A stretch of DNA of 64,000 bases, taken from NCBI RefSeq assembly GCF_050947875.1, contig NW_027460412.1, positions 372,001 to 436,000 on the forward strand, given 5' to 3'. The position numbers and the translations under genes are program-made. This document shows positions 37,201 through 50,700 of this stretch, piece after piece; the first letter of the stretch is position 1; each line of letters starts with the position of its first letter. Origin of the DNA: Dermacentor variabilis (taxonomy: Eukaryota > Arthropoda > Arachnida > Ixodida > Ixodidae). Under the pieces are notes generated by a model that had not been told where the DNA came from, did no database searches, and saw only the letters and a program-made list of their open reading frames with translations.

Positions 37201-38687
37201 AGCAGCATGGGCGTGCCTAGCACGTCGTTTGGTAGAAATGCACGTGCGCGTTCTGCCAAAAGCGCCATTTGCATATATAGCTTGTGGTTTCGCAGAAAAC
37301 AACGTCCGGGTCTACCAAAAGGTGCATGTGCATGCTTAAAAAGTGTTTTGGCAGAAATCCATGCGCGGGTGCTAAAAAGAGCAGCATGGGCGTGCTTAGC
37401 ACGTCGTTTGGAAGTAATCCACGTCCGCGTTCTGCCAAAAGCACCATTTGCATGCACATCTTCTGGTTTTGCAGAAAACAACGTCCGCGTCTACCAAAAG
37501 ATGCATGTGCATGCTTAACAAGTGGTTTGGCACAAATCCACGCGCGGGTGCTAAAAAGAGCAGATGGACGAGATTAGCACGTCTTTTGGTAGAAATCCAT
37601 GTGCGCGTTCTGCCAAAAGCACCATTTGCTTGCATATCTTGTGGTTTTGCAGAAAACAGTGTCCGCGTCTACCAAAAGATGCATGTGCATGCTTAACAAG
37701 TGGTTTGGCACAAATCCATGCGCGGGTGCTAAAAAGACCAGCATGGCCGGGCTTAGCGCGTCGTTTGGTATAAATCCACGTGCGCGTTCTGCCGAAAGCA
37801 CCATTTGCATGCACATCTTTAGGTTTTGCAGAAAACAATGTCCGCGTCTAACAAAAGATGCATGTGCATGCTTAATAAGTGGTTTGGCACAAATCCACGC
37901 GCGGGTGCTAAAAAGAGCAGATGGACGAGATTAGCACGTCGTTTGCTAGAAATCTACGTGCGCGCTCTGCCAAAAGCACCATTTGCATGCATACCTTGTG
38001 GTTTTGCAGAAAACAACGTCCGCGTCTACCAAAAGATGCATGTGCATGCTTAACAAGTGGTTAGTCTCAAATCCATGCGCGGGTGCTAAAAAGAGCAGCG
38101 TGGGCGTCCTTAGCACGTCATTTGGTAGAAATCCACGTGCGCGTTCTGCCAAAAGCACCATTTGCATGCATATCTTGTGGTTTTGCAGAAAACAACGTCC
38201 GCGTCTACCAAAAGATGCATGTGCATGCTTAACAAGTGGTTTGGCACAAATCCATGCGCGGGTGCTAAAAAGACCAGCATGGGCGTGCTTATCACGTCGT
38301 TTGGTAGAAATCCAAGTGCGCGTTCTGCCAAAAGCACCATTTGCATGCATATCTTGTGGTTTTGCAGAAAAGAACGTCCGCGTCTACCAAAAGATGCATG
38401 TGCATGCTTAACAAGTTGTTTGGCACAAATCCATGCGCGGGTGCTAAAAAGAGCAGCATGGCCGTGCTTAGCGCGACGTTTGGTAGAAATCCACGTGCGC
38501 GTTTTGCCAAAAGCACCATTTGCATGCACATCTTTAGGTTTTGCAGAAAACAACGTCCTCGTCTACCAAACGATGCATGTGCATGCTTAACAAGTGGTTT
38601 GGCACAAATCCACGCGCGGGTGCTAAAAAGAGCAGATGGACGACATTAACACGTCGTTTGGTAGAAATCCATGTGCGCGTTCTGCCA
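34245..38687 (+). repeat. 3.4-kb higher-order repeat copy 5 with the 8-monomer insertion (duplicate of copy 3)
   Basis: This copy follows 26,009-30,451 at an offset of 8,236 bp, including the insertion of extra monomers from about 37,353. Past 38,693 it leaves the HOR order, where A replaces the G seen at 30,457, and enters a different series of monomers. This is the last full-length copy of the 3.4-kb HOR in the window. Confidence 0.83.
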
Positions 38688-38928
38688 AAAGCACCATTTG
38701 CATGCATATCTTGTGGTTTTGCAGAAAACAGTGTCCGCGTCTACCAAAAGATGCATGTGCATGCTTAACAAGTGGTTTGGCACAAATCCATGCGCGGGTG
38801 CTAAAAAGAGCAGCATAGGCGTGTTTAGCATGTCGTTTGGTAGAAATCCACGTGCGCGTTCTGCTAAAAGCACAATTTGCATGCATATCTTGTGGTTTTT
38901 CAGAAAACAACGTCTGCGTCTACCAAAA

Positions 38929-41900
38929 GATGCATGTGCATGCTTAACAAGTGGTTTGGCACAAATCCATGCGCGGGTGCTAAAAAGAGCAGCGTGGCCG
39001 TGCTTAGCACGTCGTTTGGTAGAAATCCACGTGCGCGTTCTGCTAAAAGCACAATTTGCATGCATATCTTGTGGTTTTGCAGAAAACAACGTCTGCATCT
39101 ACCAAAAGATGCATGTGCATGCTTAACAAGTGGTTTGGCACAAATGCATGCGCGGGTGCTAAAAAGAGCAGCATGGGCGTGCTTAGCACGTCGTTTGGTA
39201 GAAATCCACGTGCGCGTTCTGCCAAAAGCACGATTAATTTGCATGCATATCTTGTGGTTTTGCAGAAAAGAACGTCCGCGTCTACCATAAGATGCATGTG
39301 CATGCTTAACATGTGGTTTGGCACAAATCCATGCGCGGGTGCTAAAAAGAGCAGCATGGGCGTGCTTAGCAAGTCGTTTGGTGGAAATCCACGTGCGCGT
39401 TCTGCCAAAAGCACCATTTGCATGCATACCTTGTGGTTTTGCAGAAAACAACGTCCGCGTCTACCAAAACATGCATGTGCATGCTTAACAAGTGGTTTGG
39501 CACAAATCCATGCGCGGGTGCTAAAAAGAGCAGCATGGGCGTGCTTAGCACGTCGTTTGGTAGAAATCCACGTGCGCGTTCTGCCAAAAGCACGATTAAT
39601 TTGCATGCATATCGTGTGGTTTTGCAGGAAAGACGTCCGCGTCTACCAAAAGATGCATGTGCATGCTTAACATGTGGTTTGGCACAAATCCATGCGCGGG
39701 TGCTAAAAAGAGCAGCATGGGCGTGCTTAGCAAGTCGTTTGGTAGAAATCCACGAGCGCGTTCTGCCAAAAGCACCATTTGCATGCATATCTTGTGGTTT
39801 TGCAGAAAACAACATCCGCGTCTACCAAAAGATGCATGTGCATGCTTAACAAGTGGTTTGGCACAAATCCATGCGCGGGTGCTAAAAAAGCAGCATGGGC
39901 GTGCCTAGCACGTCGTTTGGTAGAAATGCACGTGCGCGTTCTGCCAAAAGCGCCATTTGCATATATAGCTTGTGGTTTCGCAGAAAACAACGTCCGGGTC
40001 TACCAAAAGGTGCATGTGCATGCTTAAAAAGTGTTTTGGCAGAAATCCATGCGCGGGTGCTAAAAAGAGCAGCATGGGCGTGCTTAGCACGTCGTTTGGA
40101 AGTAATCCACGTGCGCGTTCTGCCAAAAGCACCATTTGCATGCACATCTTCTGGTTTTGCAGAAAACAACGTCCGCGTCTACCAAAAGATGCATGTGCAT
40201 GCTTAACAAGTGGTTTGGCACAAATCCACGCGCGGGTGCTAAAAAGAGCAGATGGACGAGATTAGCACGTCTTTTGGTAGAAATCCATGTGCGCGTTCTG
40301 CCAAAAGCACCATTTGCTTGCATATCTTGTGGTTTTGCAGAAAACAGTGTCCGCGTCTACCAAAAGATGCATGTGCATGCTTAACAAGTGGTTTGGCACA
40401 AATCCATGCGCGGGTGCTAAAAAGAGCAGCATGGCCGTGCTTAGCGCGTCGTTTGGTAGAAATCCACGTGCGCGTTCTGCCAAAAGCACCATTTGCATGC
40501 ACATCTTTAGGTTTTGCACAAAACAACGTCCGCGTCTACCAAAAGATGCATGTGCATGCTTAACAAGTGGTTTGGCACAAATCCACGCGCGGGTGCTAAA
40601 AAGAGCAGATGGACGAGATTAGCACGTCTTTTGGTAGAAATCCACGTGCCCGCTCTGCCAAAAGCACCATTTGTATGCACATCTTTAGGTTTTGCAGAAA
40701 ACAACGTCCTCGTCTACCAAACGATGCATGTGCATGCTTAACAAGTGGTTTGGCACAAATCCATGCGCGGGTGCTAAAAAGAGCAGCGTGGCCGTGCTTA
40801 GCACGTCGTTTGGTAGAAATCCACGTGCGCGTTCTGCTAAAAGCACAATTTGCATGCATATCTTGTGGTTTTGCAGAAAACAACGTCTGCATCTACCAAA
40901 AGATGCATGTGCATGCTTAACAAGTGGTTTGGCACAAATGCATGCGCGGGTGCTAAAAAGAGCAGCATGGGCGTGCTTAGCACGTCGTTTGGTAGAAATC
41001 CACGTGCGCGTTCTGCCAAAAGCACGATTAATTTGCATGCATATCTTGTGGTTTTGCAGAAAAGAACGTCCGCGTCTACCATAAGATGCATGTGCATGCT
41101 TAACATGTGGTTTGGCACAAATCCATGCGCGGGTGCTAAAAAGAGCAGCATGGGCGTGCTTAGCAAGTCGTTTGGTGGAAATCCACGTGCGCGTTCTGCC
41201 AAAAGCACCATTTGCATGCATACCTTGTGGTTTTGCAGAAAACAACGTCCGCGTCTACCAAAACATGCATGTGCATGCTTAACAAGTGGTTTGGCACAAA
41301 TCCATGCGCGGGTGCTAAAAAGAGCAGCATGGGCGTGCTTAGCACGTCGTTTGGTAGAAATCCACGTGCGCGTTCTGCCAAAAGCACGATTAATTTGCAT
41401 GCATATCGTGTGGTTTTGCAGGAAAGACGTCCGCGTCTACCAAAAGATGCATGTGCATGCTTAACATGTGGTTTGGCACAAATCCATGCGCGGGTGCTAA
41501 AAAGAGCAGCATGGGCGTGCTTAGCAAGTCGTTTGGTAGAAATCCACGAGCGCGTTCTGCCAAAAGCACCATTTGCATGCATATCTTGTGGTTTTGCAGA
41601 AAACAACATCCGCGTCTACCAAAAGATGCATGTGCATGCTTAACAAGTGGTTTGGCACAAATCCATGCGCGGGTGCTAAAAAAGCAGCATGGGCGTGCCT
41701 AGCACGTCGTTTGGTAGAAATGCACGTGCGCGTTCTGCCAAAAGCGCCATTTGCATATATAGCTTGTGGTTTCGCAGAAAACAACGTCCGGGTCTACCAA
41801 AAGGTGCATGTGCATGCTTAAAAAGTGTTTTGGCAGAAATCCATGCGCGGGTGCTAAAAAGAGCAGCATGGGCGTGCTTAGCACGTCGTTTGGAAGTAAT

Positions 41901-42970
41901 CCACGTGCGCGTTCTGCCAAAAGCACCATTTGCATGCACATCTTCTGGTTTTGCAGAAAACAACGTCCGCGTCTACCAAAAGATGCATGTGCATGCTTAA
42001 CAAGTGGTTTGGCACAAATCCACGCGCGGGTGCTAAAAAGAGCAGATGGACGAGATTAGCACGTCTTTTGGTAGAAATCCATGTGCGCGTTCTGCCAAAA
42101 GCACCATTTGCTTGCATATCTTGTGGTTTTGCAGAAAACAGTGTCCGCGTCTACCAAAAGATGCATGTGCATGCTTAACAAGTGGTTTGGCACAAATCCA
42201 TGCGCGGGTGCTAAAAAGAGCAGCATGGCCGTGCTTAGCGCGTCGTTTGGTAGAAATCCACGTGCGCGTTCTGCCAAAAGCACCATTTGCATGCACATCT
42301 TTAGGTTTTGCACAAAACAACGTCCGCGTCTACCAAAAGATGCATGTGCATGCTTAACAAGTGGTTTGGCACAAATCCACGCGCGGGTGCTAAAAAGAGC
42401 AGATGGACGAGATTAGCACGTCTTTTGGTAGAAATCCACGTGCCCGCTCTGCCAAAAGCACCATTTGTATGCACATCTTTAGGTTTTGCAGAAAACAACG
42501 TCCTCGTCTACCAAACGATGCATGTGCATGCTTAACAAGTGGTTTGGCACAAATCCATGCGCGGGTGCTAAAAAGAGCAGCGTGGCCGTGCTTAGCACGT
42601 CGTTTGGTAGAAATCCACGTGCGCGTTCTGCTAAAAGCACAATTTGCATGCATATCTTGTGGTTTTGCAGAAAACAACGTCTGCATCTACCAAAAGATGC
42701 ATGTGCATGCTTAACAAGTGGTTTGGCACAAATGCATGCGCGGGTGCTAAAAAGAGCAGCATGGGCGTGCTTAGCACGTCGTTTGGTAGAAATCCACGTG
42801 CCCGTTCTGCCAAAAGCACGATTAATTTGCATGCATATCTTGTGGTTTTGCAGAAAAGAACGTCCGCGTCTACCATAAGATGCATGTGCATGCTTAACAT
42901 GTGGTTTGGCACAAATCCATGCGCGGGTGCTAAAAAGAGCAGCATGGGCGTGCTTAGCAAGTCGTTTGGT
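38929..42970 (+). repeat. 1,794-bp unit: two tandem copies and a partial third
   Basis: The series of variants from 38,929 recurs from 40,723 and from 42,517, each at an offset of 1,794 bp (10 monomers plus 4 bases, because the unit contains two type-b 183-bp monomers and short ones). The first junction is marked by C at 40,722 against A at 38,928. The third copy carries a private C at 42,802 and ends near 42,970, where other variants begin. Confidence 0.82.
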
Positions 42971-45900
42971 AGAAATCCACGTGCGCGTTCTGCCAAAAGC
43001 ACCATTTGCATGCATATCTTGTGCTTTTGCAGAAAACAACGTCCGCGTCTACCAAATGATGCATGTGCATGCTGAACAAGTGGTTTGGCACAAAACCATG
43101 CGCGGGTGCTAAAAAGAGCAGCATAGGCGTGTTTAGCATGTCGTTTGGTAGAAATCCACGTGCCCGTTCTGCCAAAAGCATCATTTGCATGCATACCTTG
43201 TGGTTTTGGAGAAAACAACGTCCGCGTCTACCAAAAGATGCATGTGCATGCTTAACAAGTGGTTTGGCACAAATCCATGCGTGGGTGCTACAAAGAGCAG
43301 CATGGCCGTGCTTAGCGCGCCGTTTGGTAGAAATGCACGTGCGCGTTCTGCCAAAAGCACCATTTGCATATATAGCTTGTGGTTTCGCAGAAAACAACGT
43401 CCGGGTCTACCAAAAGGTGCATGTGCATGCTTAAAAAGTGTTTTGGCAGAAATCCATGCGCGGGTGCTAAAAAGAGCAGCATGGGCGTGCTTAGCACGTG
43501 GTTTGGAAGTAATCCACGTGCGCGTTCTGCCAAAAGCACCATTTGCATGCACATCTTCTGGTTTTGCAGAAAACAACGTCCGCGTCTACCAAAGCTAAAT
43601 GTGCACGCTTAACAAGTGGTTGGGCACAAATCCATGCGCGGGTGCTAAAAAGAGCAGCATGGGCATCCTTAGCACGTTGTTTGGTAGAAATCCACGTGCG
43701 CGTTATGCCAAAACCACCATTTGCATGCATATCTTGTGGTTTTGCAGAAAACAACGTCCGCGTCTACCAAAAGATACATGTGCATGCTTAACAAGTGGTT
43801 TGGCACAAATCCATGCGCGGGTGCTAAAAAGAGCAGCATGGGCGTGCTTAGCACGTCATTTGGTAGACATCCACGTGCCCGCTCTGCCAAAAGCACCATT
43901 TGCATGCATACCTTGTGGTTTTGGAGAAAACAACGTCCGCGTCTACCAAAAGATGCATGTGCATGCTTAACAAGTGGTTTGGCACAAATCCATGCGCGGG
44001 TGCTAAAAAGAGCAGCATGGCCGTGCTTAGCGCGTCGTTTGGTAGAAATCCACGTGCGCGTTCTGCCAAAAGCACCATTTGCATGCACATCTTTAGGTTT
44101 TGCAGAAAACAACGTCCGCGTCTACCAAAAGATGCATGTGCATGCTTAACAAGTGGTTTGGCACAAATCCACGCGCGGGTGCTAAAAAGAGCAGATGGAC
44201 GAGATTAGCACGTCTTTTGGTAGAAATCCACGTGCCCGCTCTGCCAAAAGCACCATTTGCATGCACATCTTTAGGTTTTGCAGAAAACAATGTCCGAGTC
44301 TAACAAAAGATGCATGTGCATGCTTAACAAGTGGTTTGTCTCAAATCCATGCGCGGGTGCTAAAAAGAGCAGCGTGGGCGTGCTTAGCACGTCATTTGGT
44401 AGAAATCCACGTGCGCGTTCTGCCAAAAGCACCATTTGCATGCATATCTTGTGGTTTTGCAGAAAACAACGTCCGCGTCTACCAAAAGATGCATGTGCAT
44501 GCTTAACAAGTGGTTTGGCACAAATCCATGCGCGGGTGCTAAAAAGACCAGCATGGGCGTGCTTATCACGTCGTTTGGTAGAAATCCAAGTGCGCGTTCT
44601 GCCAAAAGCACCATTTGCATGCATATCTTGTGGTTTTGCAGAAAAGAACGTCCGCGTCTACCAAAAGATGCATGTGCATGCTTAACAAGTTGTTTGGCAC
44701 AAATCCATGCGCGGTTGCTAAAAAAGCAGCATGGCCGTGCTTAGCGCGACGTTTGGTAGAAATCCACGTGCGCGTTTTTCCAAAAGCACCATTTGCATGC
44801 ACATCTTTAGGTTTTGCAGAAAACAACGTCCTCGTCTACCAAAAGATGCATGTGCATTCTTAACAAGTGGTTTGGCACAAATCCATGCGCGGGTGCTAAA
44901 AAGAGCAGCATGGCCGTGCTTAGCGCGACGTTTGGTAGAAGTCCACGTGCGAGTTCTGCCAAAAGCACCATTTGCATGCACATCTTGTGGTTTTGCAGAA
45001 AACAACGTCCACGTCTACCAAAAGATGCATGTGCATTCTTAACAAGTGGTTTGGCACAAATCCATGCGCGGGTGCTAAAAAGAGCAGCATGGCCGTGCTT
45101 AGCGCGTCGTTTGGTAGAAATCCACGTGGGCGTTCTGCCAAAAGCACCATTTGCATGCACATCTTTAGGTTTTGCAGAAAACAACGTCCGCGTCTACCAA
45201 AAGATGCATGTGCATGCTTAACAAGTGGTTTGGCACAAATCCACGCGCGGGTGCTAAAAAGAGCAGATGGACGAGATTAGCACGTCTTTTGGTAGACATC
45301 CACGTGCGCGTTCTGCCAAAAGCACCATTTGCATGCATATCTTTAGGTTTTGCAGAAAACAATGTCCGCGTCTAACAAAAGATGCATGTGCATGCTTAAC
45401 AAGTGGTTTGTCTCAAATCCATGCGCGGGTGCTAAAAAGAGCGGCGTGGGCGTGCTTAGCACGTCATTTGGTAGAAATCCACGTGCGCGTTCTGCCAAAA
45501 GCACCATTTGCATGCATATCTTGTGGTTTTGCAGAAAACAACGTCCGCGTCTACCAAAAGATGCATGTGCATGCTTAACAAGTGGTTTGGCACAAATCCA
45601 TGCGCGGGTGCTAAAAAGACCAGCATGGGCGTGCTTATCACGTCGTTTGGTAGAAATCCAAGTGCGCGTTCTGCCAAAAGCACCATTTGCATGCATATCT
45701 TGTGGTTTTGCAGAAAAGAACGTCCGCGTCTACCAAAAGATGCATGTGCATGCTTAACAAGTTGTTTGGCACAAATCCATGCGCGGGTGCTAAAAAGAGC
45801 AGCATGGCCGTGCTTAGCGCGACGTTTGATAGAAATCCACGTGCGCGTTTTGCCAAAAGCACCATTTGCATGCATATCTTTAGGTTTTGCAGAAAACAAC

Positions 45901-47790
45901 GTCCTCGTCTACCAAAAGATGCATGTGCATGCTTAACAAGTGGTTTGGCACAAATCCACGCGCGGGTGCTAAAAAGAGCAGCATAGGCGTGTTTAGCATG
46001 TCGTTTGGTAGAAATCCACGTGCCCGTTCTGCCAAAAGCATCATTTGCATGCATACCTTGTGGTTTTGGAGAAAACAACGTCCGCGTCTACCAAAAGATG
46101 CATGTACATGCTTAACAAGTGGTTTGGCACAAATCCATGCGCGGGTGCTAAAAAGAGCAGCATGGCCGTGCTTAGCGCGACGTTTGGTAGAAATCCACGT
46201 GCGAGTTCTGACAAAAGCACCATTTGCATGCACATCTTGTGGTTTTGCAGAAAACAACGTCCACGTCTACCAAAAGATGCATGTGCATTCTTAACAAGTG
46301 GTTTGGCACAAATCCATGCGCGGGTGCTAAAAAGAGCAGCATGGCCGTGCTTAGCGCGTCGTTTGGTAGAAATCCACGTGGGCGTTCTGCCAAAAGCACC
46401 ATTTGCATGCACATCTTTAGGTTTTGCAGAAAACAACGTCCGCGTCTACCAAAAGATGCATGTGCATGCTTAACAAGTGGTTTGGCACAAATCCACGCGC
46501 GGGTGCTAAAAAGAGCAGATGGACGAGATTAGCACGTCTTTTGGTAGACATCCACGTGCGCGTTCTGCCAAAAGCACCATTTGCATGCATATCTTGTGGT
46601 TTTGCAGAAAACAGTGTCCGCGTCTACCAAAAGATGCATGCGCATGCTTAACAAGTGGTTTGGCACAAATCCATGCGCGGGTGCTAAAAAGACCAGCATG
46701 GCCGTGCTTAGCGCGTCGTTTGGTATAAATCCACGTGCGCGTTCTGCCAAAAGCACCATTTGCATGCACATCTTTAGGTTTTGCAGAAAACAATGTCCGC
46801 GTCTAACAAAAGATGCATGTGCATGCTTAACAAGTGGTTTGTCTCAAATCCATGCGCGGGTGCTAAAAAGAGCGGCGTGGGCGTGCTTAGCACGTCATTT
46901 GGTAGAAATCCACGTGCGCGTTCTGCCAAAAGCACCATTTGCATGCATATCTTGTGGTTTTGCAGAAAACAACGTCCGCGTCTACCAAAAGATGCATGTG
47001 CATGCTTAACAAGTGGTTTGGCACAAATCCATGCGCGGGTGCTAAAAAGACCAGCATGGGCGTGCTTATCACGTCGTTTGGTAGAAATCCAAGTGCGCGT
47101 TCTGCCAAAAGCACCATTTGCATGCATATCTTGTGGTTTTGCAGAAAAGAACGTCCGCGTCTACCAAAAGATGCATGTGCATGCTTAACAAGTTGTTTGG
47201 CACAAATCCATGCGTGGGTGCTAAAAAGAGCAGCATGGCCGTGCTTAGCGCGACGTTTGATAGAAATCCACGTGCGCGTTTTGCCGAAAGCACCATTTGC
47301 ATGCATATCTTTAGGTTTTGCAGAAAACAACGTCCTCGTCTACCAAAAGATGCATGTGCATGCTTAACAAGTGGTTTGGCACAAATCCACGCGCGGGTGC
47401 TAAAAAGAGCAGCATAGGCGTGTTTAGCATGTCGTTTGGTAGAAATCCACGTGCCCGTTCTGCCAAAAGCATCATTTGCATGCATACCTTGTGGTTTTGG
47501 AGAAAACAACGTCCGCGTCTACCAAAAGATGCATGTACATGCTTAACAAGTGGTTTGGCACAAATCCATGCGCGGGTGCTAAAAAGAGCAGCATGGCCGT
47601 GCTTAGCGCGACGTTTGGTAGAAATCCACGTGCGAGTTCTGACAAAAGCACCATTTGCATGCACATCTTGTGGTTTTGCAGAAAACAACGTCCACGTCTA
47701 CCAAAAGATGCATGTGCATTCTTAACAAGTGGTTTGGCACAAATCCATGCGCGGGTGCTAGAAAGAGCAGCATGGGCGTGCTTAGCACGT
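42971..47790 (+). repeat. Mosaic block with a 7-8 monomer tandem duplication
   Basis: Monomers from 44,920 to about 45,340 recur at 46,172 onward (offset 1,252 bp), and those from about 45,343 to 46,480 recur at 46,774 onward (offset 1,431 bp). The 179-bp jump in offset shows that the second copy holds one extra monomer, near 46,580-46,760 and carrying GAAAACAGTGTCC. Variants with GCATTCTTAAC, TTTAGGTTTTGC and GCATAGGCGTGTTTAGC are characteristic of this block. Confidence 0.72.
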
Positions 47791-50700
47791 CGTTTGGTAG
47801 AAATTCACGTGCGCCTTCTGCCAAAAGCACCATTTATTTGCATGCATATCTTGTGGTTTTGGAGAAAACAACGTCCGCATCTACCAAAAGATGCATGTGC
47901 ATGCTTAACAAGTGGTTTGGCACAAATCCATGCGCGGGTGCTAAAAAGAGCAGCGTGGCCGTGCTTAGCACGTCGTTTGGTAGAAATCCACGTGCGCGTT
48001 CTGCTAAAAGCACAATTTGCATGCATATCTTGTGGTTTTGCAGAAAACAACGTCTGCGTCTACCAAAAGATGCATGTGCATGCTTAACAAGTGGTTTGGC
48101 ACAAATGCATGCGCGGGTGCTAAAAAGAGCAGCATGGGTGTGCTTAGCAACTCGTTTGGTAGAAATCCACGTGCGCGTTCTGCCAAAAGCACCATTTGCA
48201 TGCATACCTTGTGGTTTTGCAAAAAACAACGTCCGCGTCTACCAAAACATGCATGTGCATGCTTAACAAGTGGTTTGGCACAAATCCATGCGCGGTTGCT
48301 AAAAAGAGCAGCATGGGCGTGCTTAGCACGTCGTTTGGTAGAAATCCACGTGCGCGTTCTGCCAAAAGCACGATTAATTTGCATGCATATCTTGTGGTTT
48401 TGCAGAAAAGAACGTCCGCGTCTACCAAAAGATGCATGTCCATGCTTAACATGTGGTTTGGCACAAATCCATGCGCGGGTGCTAAAAAGAGCAGCATGGG
48501 CGTGCTTAGCAAGTCTTTGGTAGAAATCCACGTGCGCGTTTTGCCAAAAGCACCATTTGCATGCATATCTTGTGGTTTTGCAGAAAACATCGTCCGCGTC
48601 TACCAAAATATGCATGTGCATGCTTAACAAGTGGTTTGGCACAAATCCATGCGCGGGTGCTAAAAAAGCAGCATGGGCGTGCCTAGCACGTCGTTTGGTA
48701 GAAATGCACGTGCGCGTTCTGCCAAAAGCACCATTTACATATATAGCTTGTGGTTTCGCAGAAAACAACGTCCGGGTCTACCAAAAGATGCATGTGCATG
48801 CTTAAAAAGTGTTTTGGCAGAAATCCATGCGCGGGTGCTAAAAAGAGCAGCATGGGCGTGCTTAGCACGTCGTTTGGAAGTAATCCACGTGCGCGTTCTG
48901 CCAAAAGCACCATTTGCATGCACATCTTCTGGTTTTCAGAAAAAAACGTCCGCGTCTATCAAAGCTAAATGTGCACGCTTAACAAGTGGTTGGGCACAAA
49001 TCCATGCGCGGGTGCTAAAAAGAGCAGCATGGGCATCCTTAGCACGTTGTTTGGTAGAAATCCACGTGCGCGTTCTGCCAAAACCACCATTTGCATGCAT
49101 ATCTTGTGGTTTTGCAGAAAACAACGTCCGCGTCTACCAAAAGATACATGTGCATGCTTAACAAGTGCTTTGGCACAAATCCATGCGCGGGTGCTAAAAA
49201 GAGCAGCATGGGCGTGCTTAGCACGTCATTTGGTATAAATCCACGTGCGCGTTCTGCCAAAAGCACCATTTGCATGCACATCTTTAGGTTTTGCAGAAAA
49301 CAATGTCAGCGTCTAACAAAAGATCCATGTGCATGCTTAACAAGTGGTTTGTCTCAAATCCATGCGCGGGTGCTAAAAAGAGCAGCGTGGGCGTGCTTAG
49401 CACGTCATTTGGTAGAAATCCACGTGCGCATTCTGCCAAAAGCTCCATTTGCATGCATATCTTGTGGTTTTGCAGAAAAGAACGCCCGCGTCTACCAAAA
49501 GATGCATGTGCATGCTTAACAAGTGGTTTGGCACAAATCCATGCGCGGGTGCTAAAAAGACCAGCATGGGCGTGCTTATCACGTCGTTTGGTAGAAATCC
49601 AAGTGCGCGTTCTGCCAAAAGCACCATTTGCATGCATATCTTGTGGTTTTGCAGAAAAGAACGTCCGCGTCTACCAAAAGATGCATGTGCATGCTTAACA
49701 AGTTGTTTGGCACAAATCCATGCGCGGGTGCTAAAAAGAGCAGCATGGCCGTGCTTAGCGCGACGTTTGGTAGAAATCCACGTGCGCGTTTTGCCAAAAG
49801 CACCATTTGCATGCATATCTTTAGGTTTTGCAGAAAACAACGTCCTCGTCTACCAAAAGATGCATGTGCATGCTTAACAAGTGGTTTGGCACAAATCCAC
49901 GCGCGGGTGCTAAAAAGAGCAGCATAGGCGTGTTTAGCATGTCGTTTGGTAGAAATCCACGTGCCCGTTCTGCCAAAAGCATCATTTGCATGCATACCTT
50001 GTGGTTTTGGAGAAAACAACGTCCGCGTCTACCAAAAGATGCATGTACATGCTTAACAAGTGGTTTGGCACAAATCCATGCGCGGGTGCTAAAAAGAGCA
50101 CCATGGCCGTGCTTAGCGCGACGTTTGGTAGAAATCCACGTGCGAATTCTGACAAAAGCACCATTTGCATGCAGATCTTGTGGTTTTGCAGAAAACAACG
50201 TCCACGTCTACCAAAAGATGCATGTGCATTCTTAACAAGTGGTTTGGCACAAATCCATGCGCGGGTGCTAGAAAGAGCAGCATGGGCGTGCTTAGCACGT
50301 CGTTTGGTAGAAATCCACGTGCGCGCTCTCCCAAAAGCACTATTTGCATGCATACCTTGTGGTTTTGCAGGAAACAACGTCAGCGTCTACGAAAATATAC
50401 ATGTGCATGCTGAACAAGTGGTTTGGCACAAATCCATGCGCGGGTGCTAAAAAGAGCAGCATGGGCGTGCTTAGCACATCGTTTGGTAGAAATTCACGTG
50501 CGCCTTCTGCCAAAAGCACCATTTATTTGCATGCATATCTTGTGGTTTTGGAGAAAACAACGTCCGCATCTACCAAAAGATGCATGTGCATGCTTAACAA
50601 GTGGTTTGGCACAAATCCATGCGCGGGTGCTAAAAAGAGCAGCGTGGCCGTGCTTAGCACGTCGTTTGGTAGAAATCCACGTGCGCGTTCTGCTAAAAGC

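Larger units (their letters stand above)
22202..38692 (+). repeat. Tandem duplication of an 8,236-bp, 46-monomer segment
   Basis: The sequence from 22,202 to about 30,437 is repeated from 30,438 to about 38,673 at a constant offset of 8,236 bp. I found differences at only five places: 22,661/30,897, 24,196/32,432, 26,335/34,571, 27,312/35,548 and 28,722-28,723/36,958-36,959. That is more than 99.9% identity. The crossover lies in a 19-bp identical window (22,202-22,220, 30,438-30,456, 38,674-38,692). The duplicated unit contains two 3.4-kb HOR copies plus the 8-monomer insertion. The event must be very recent, unless it is an assembly error. Confidence 0.88.
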
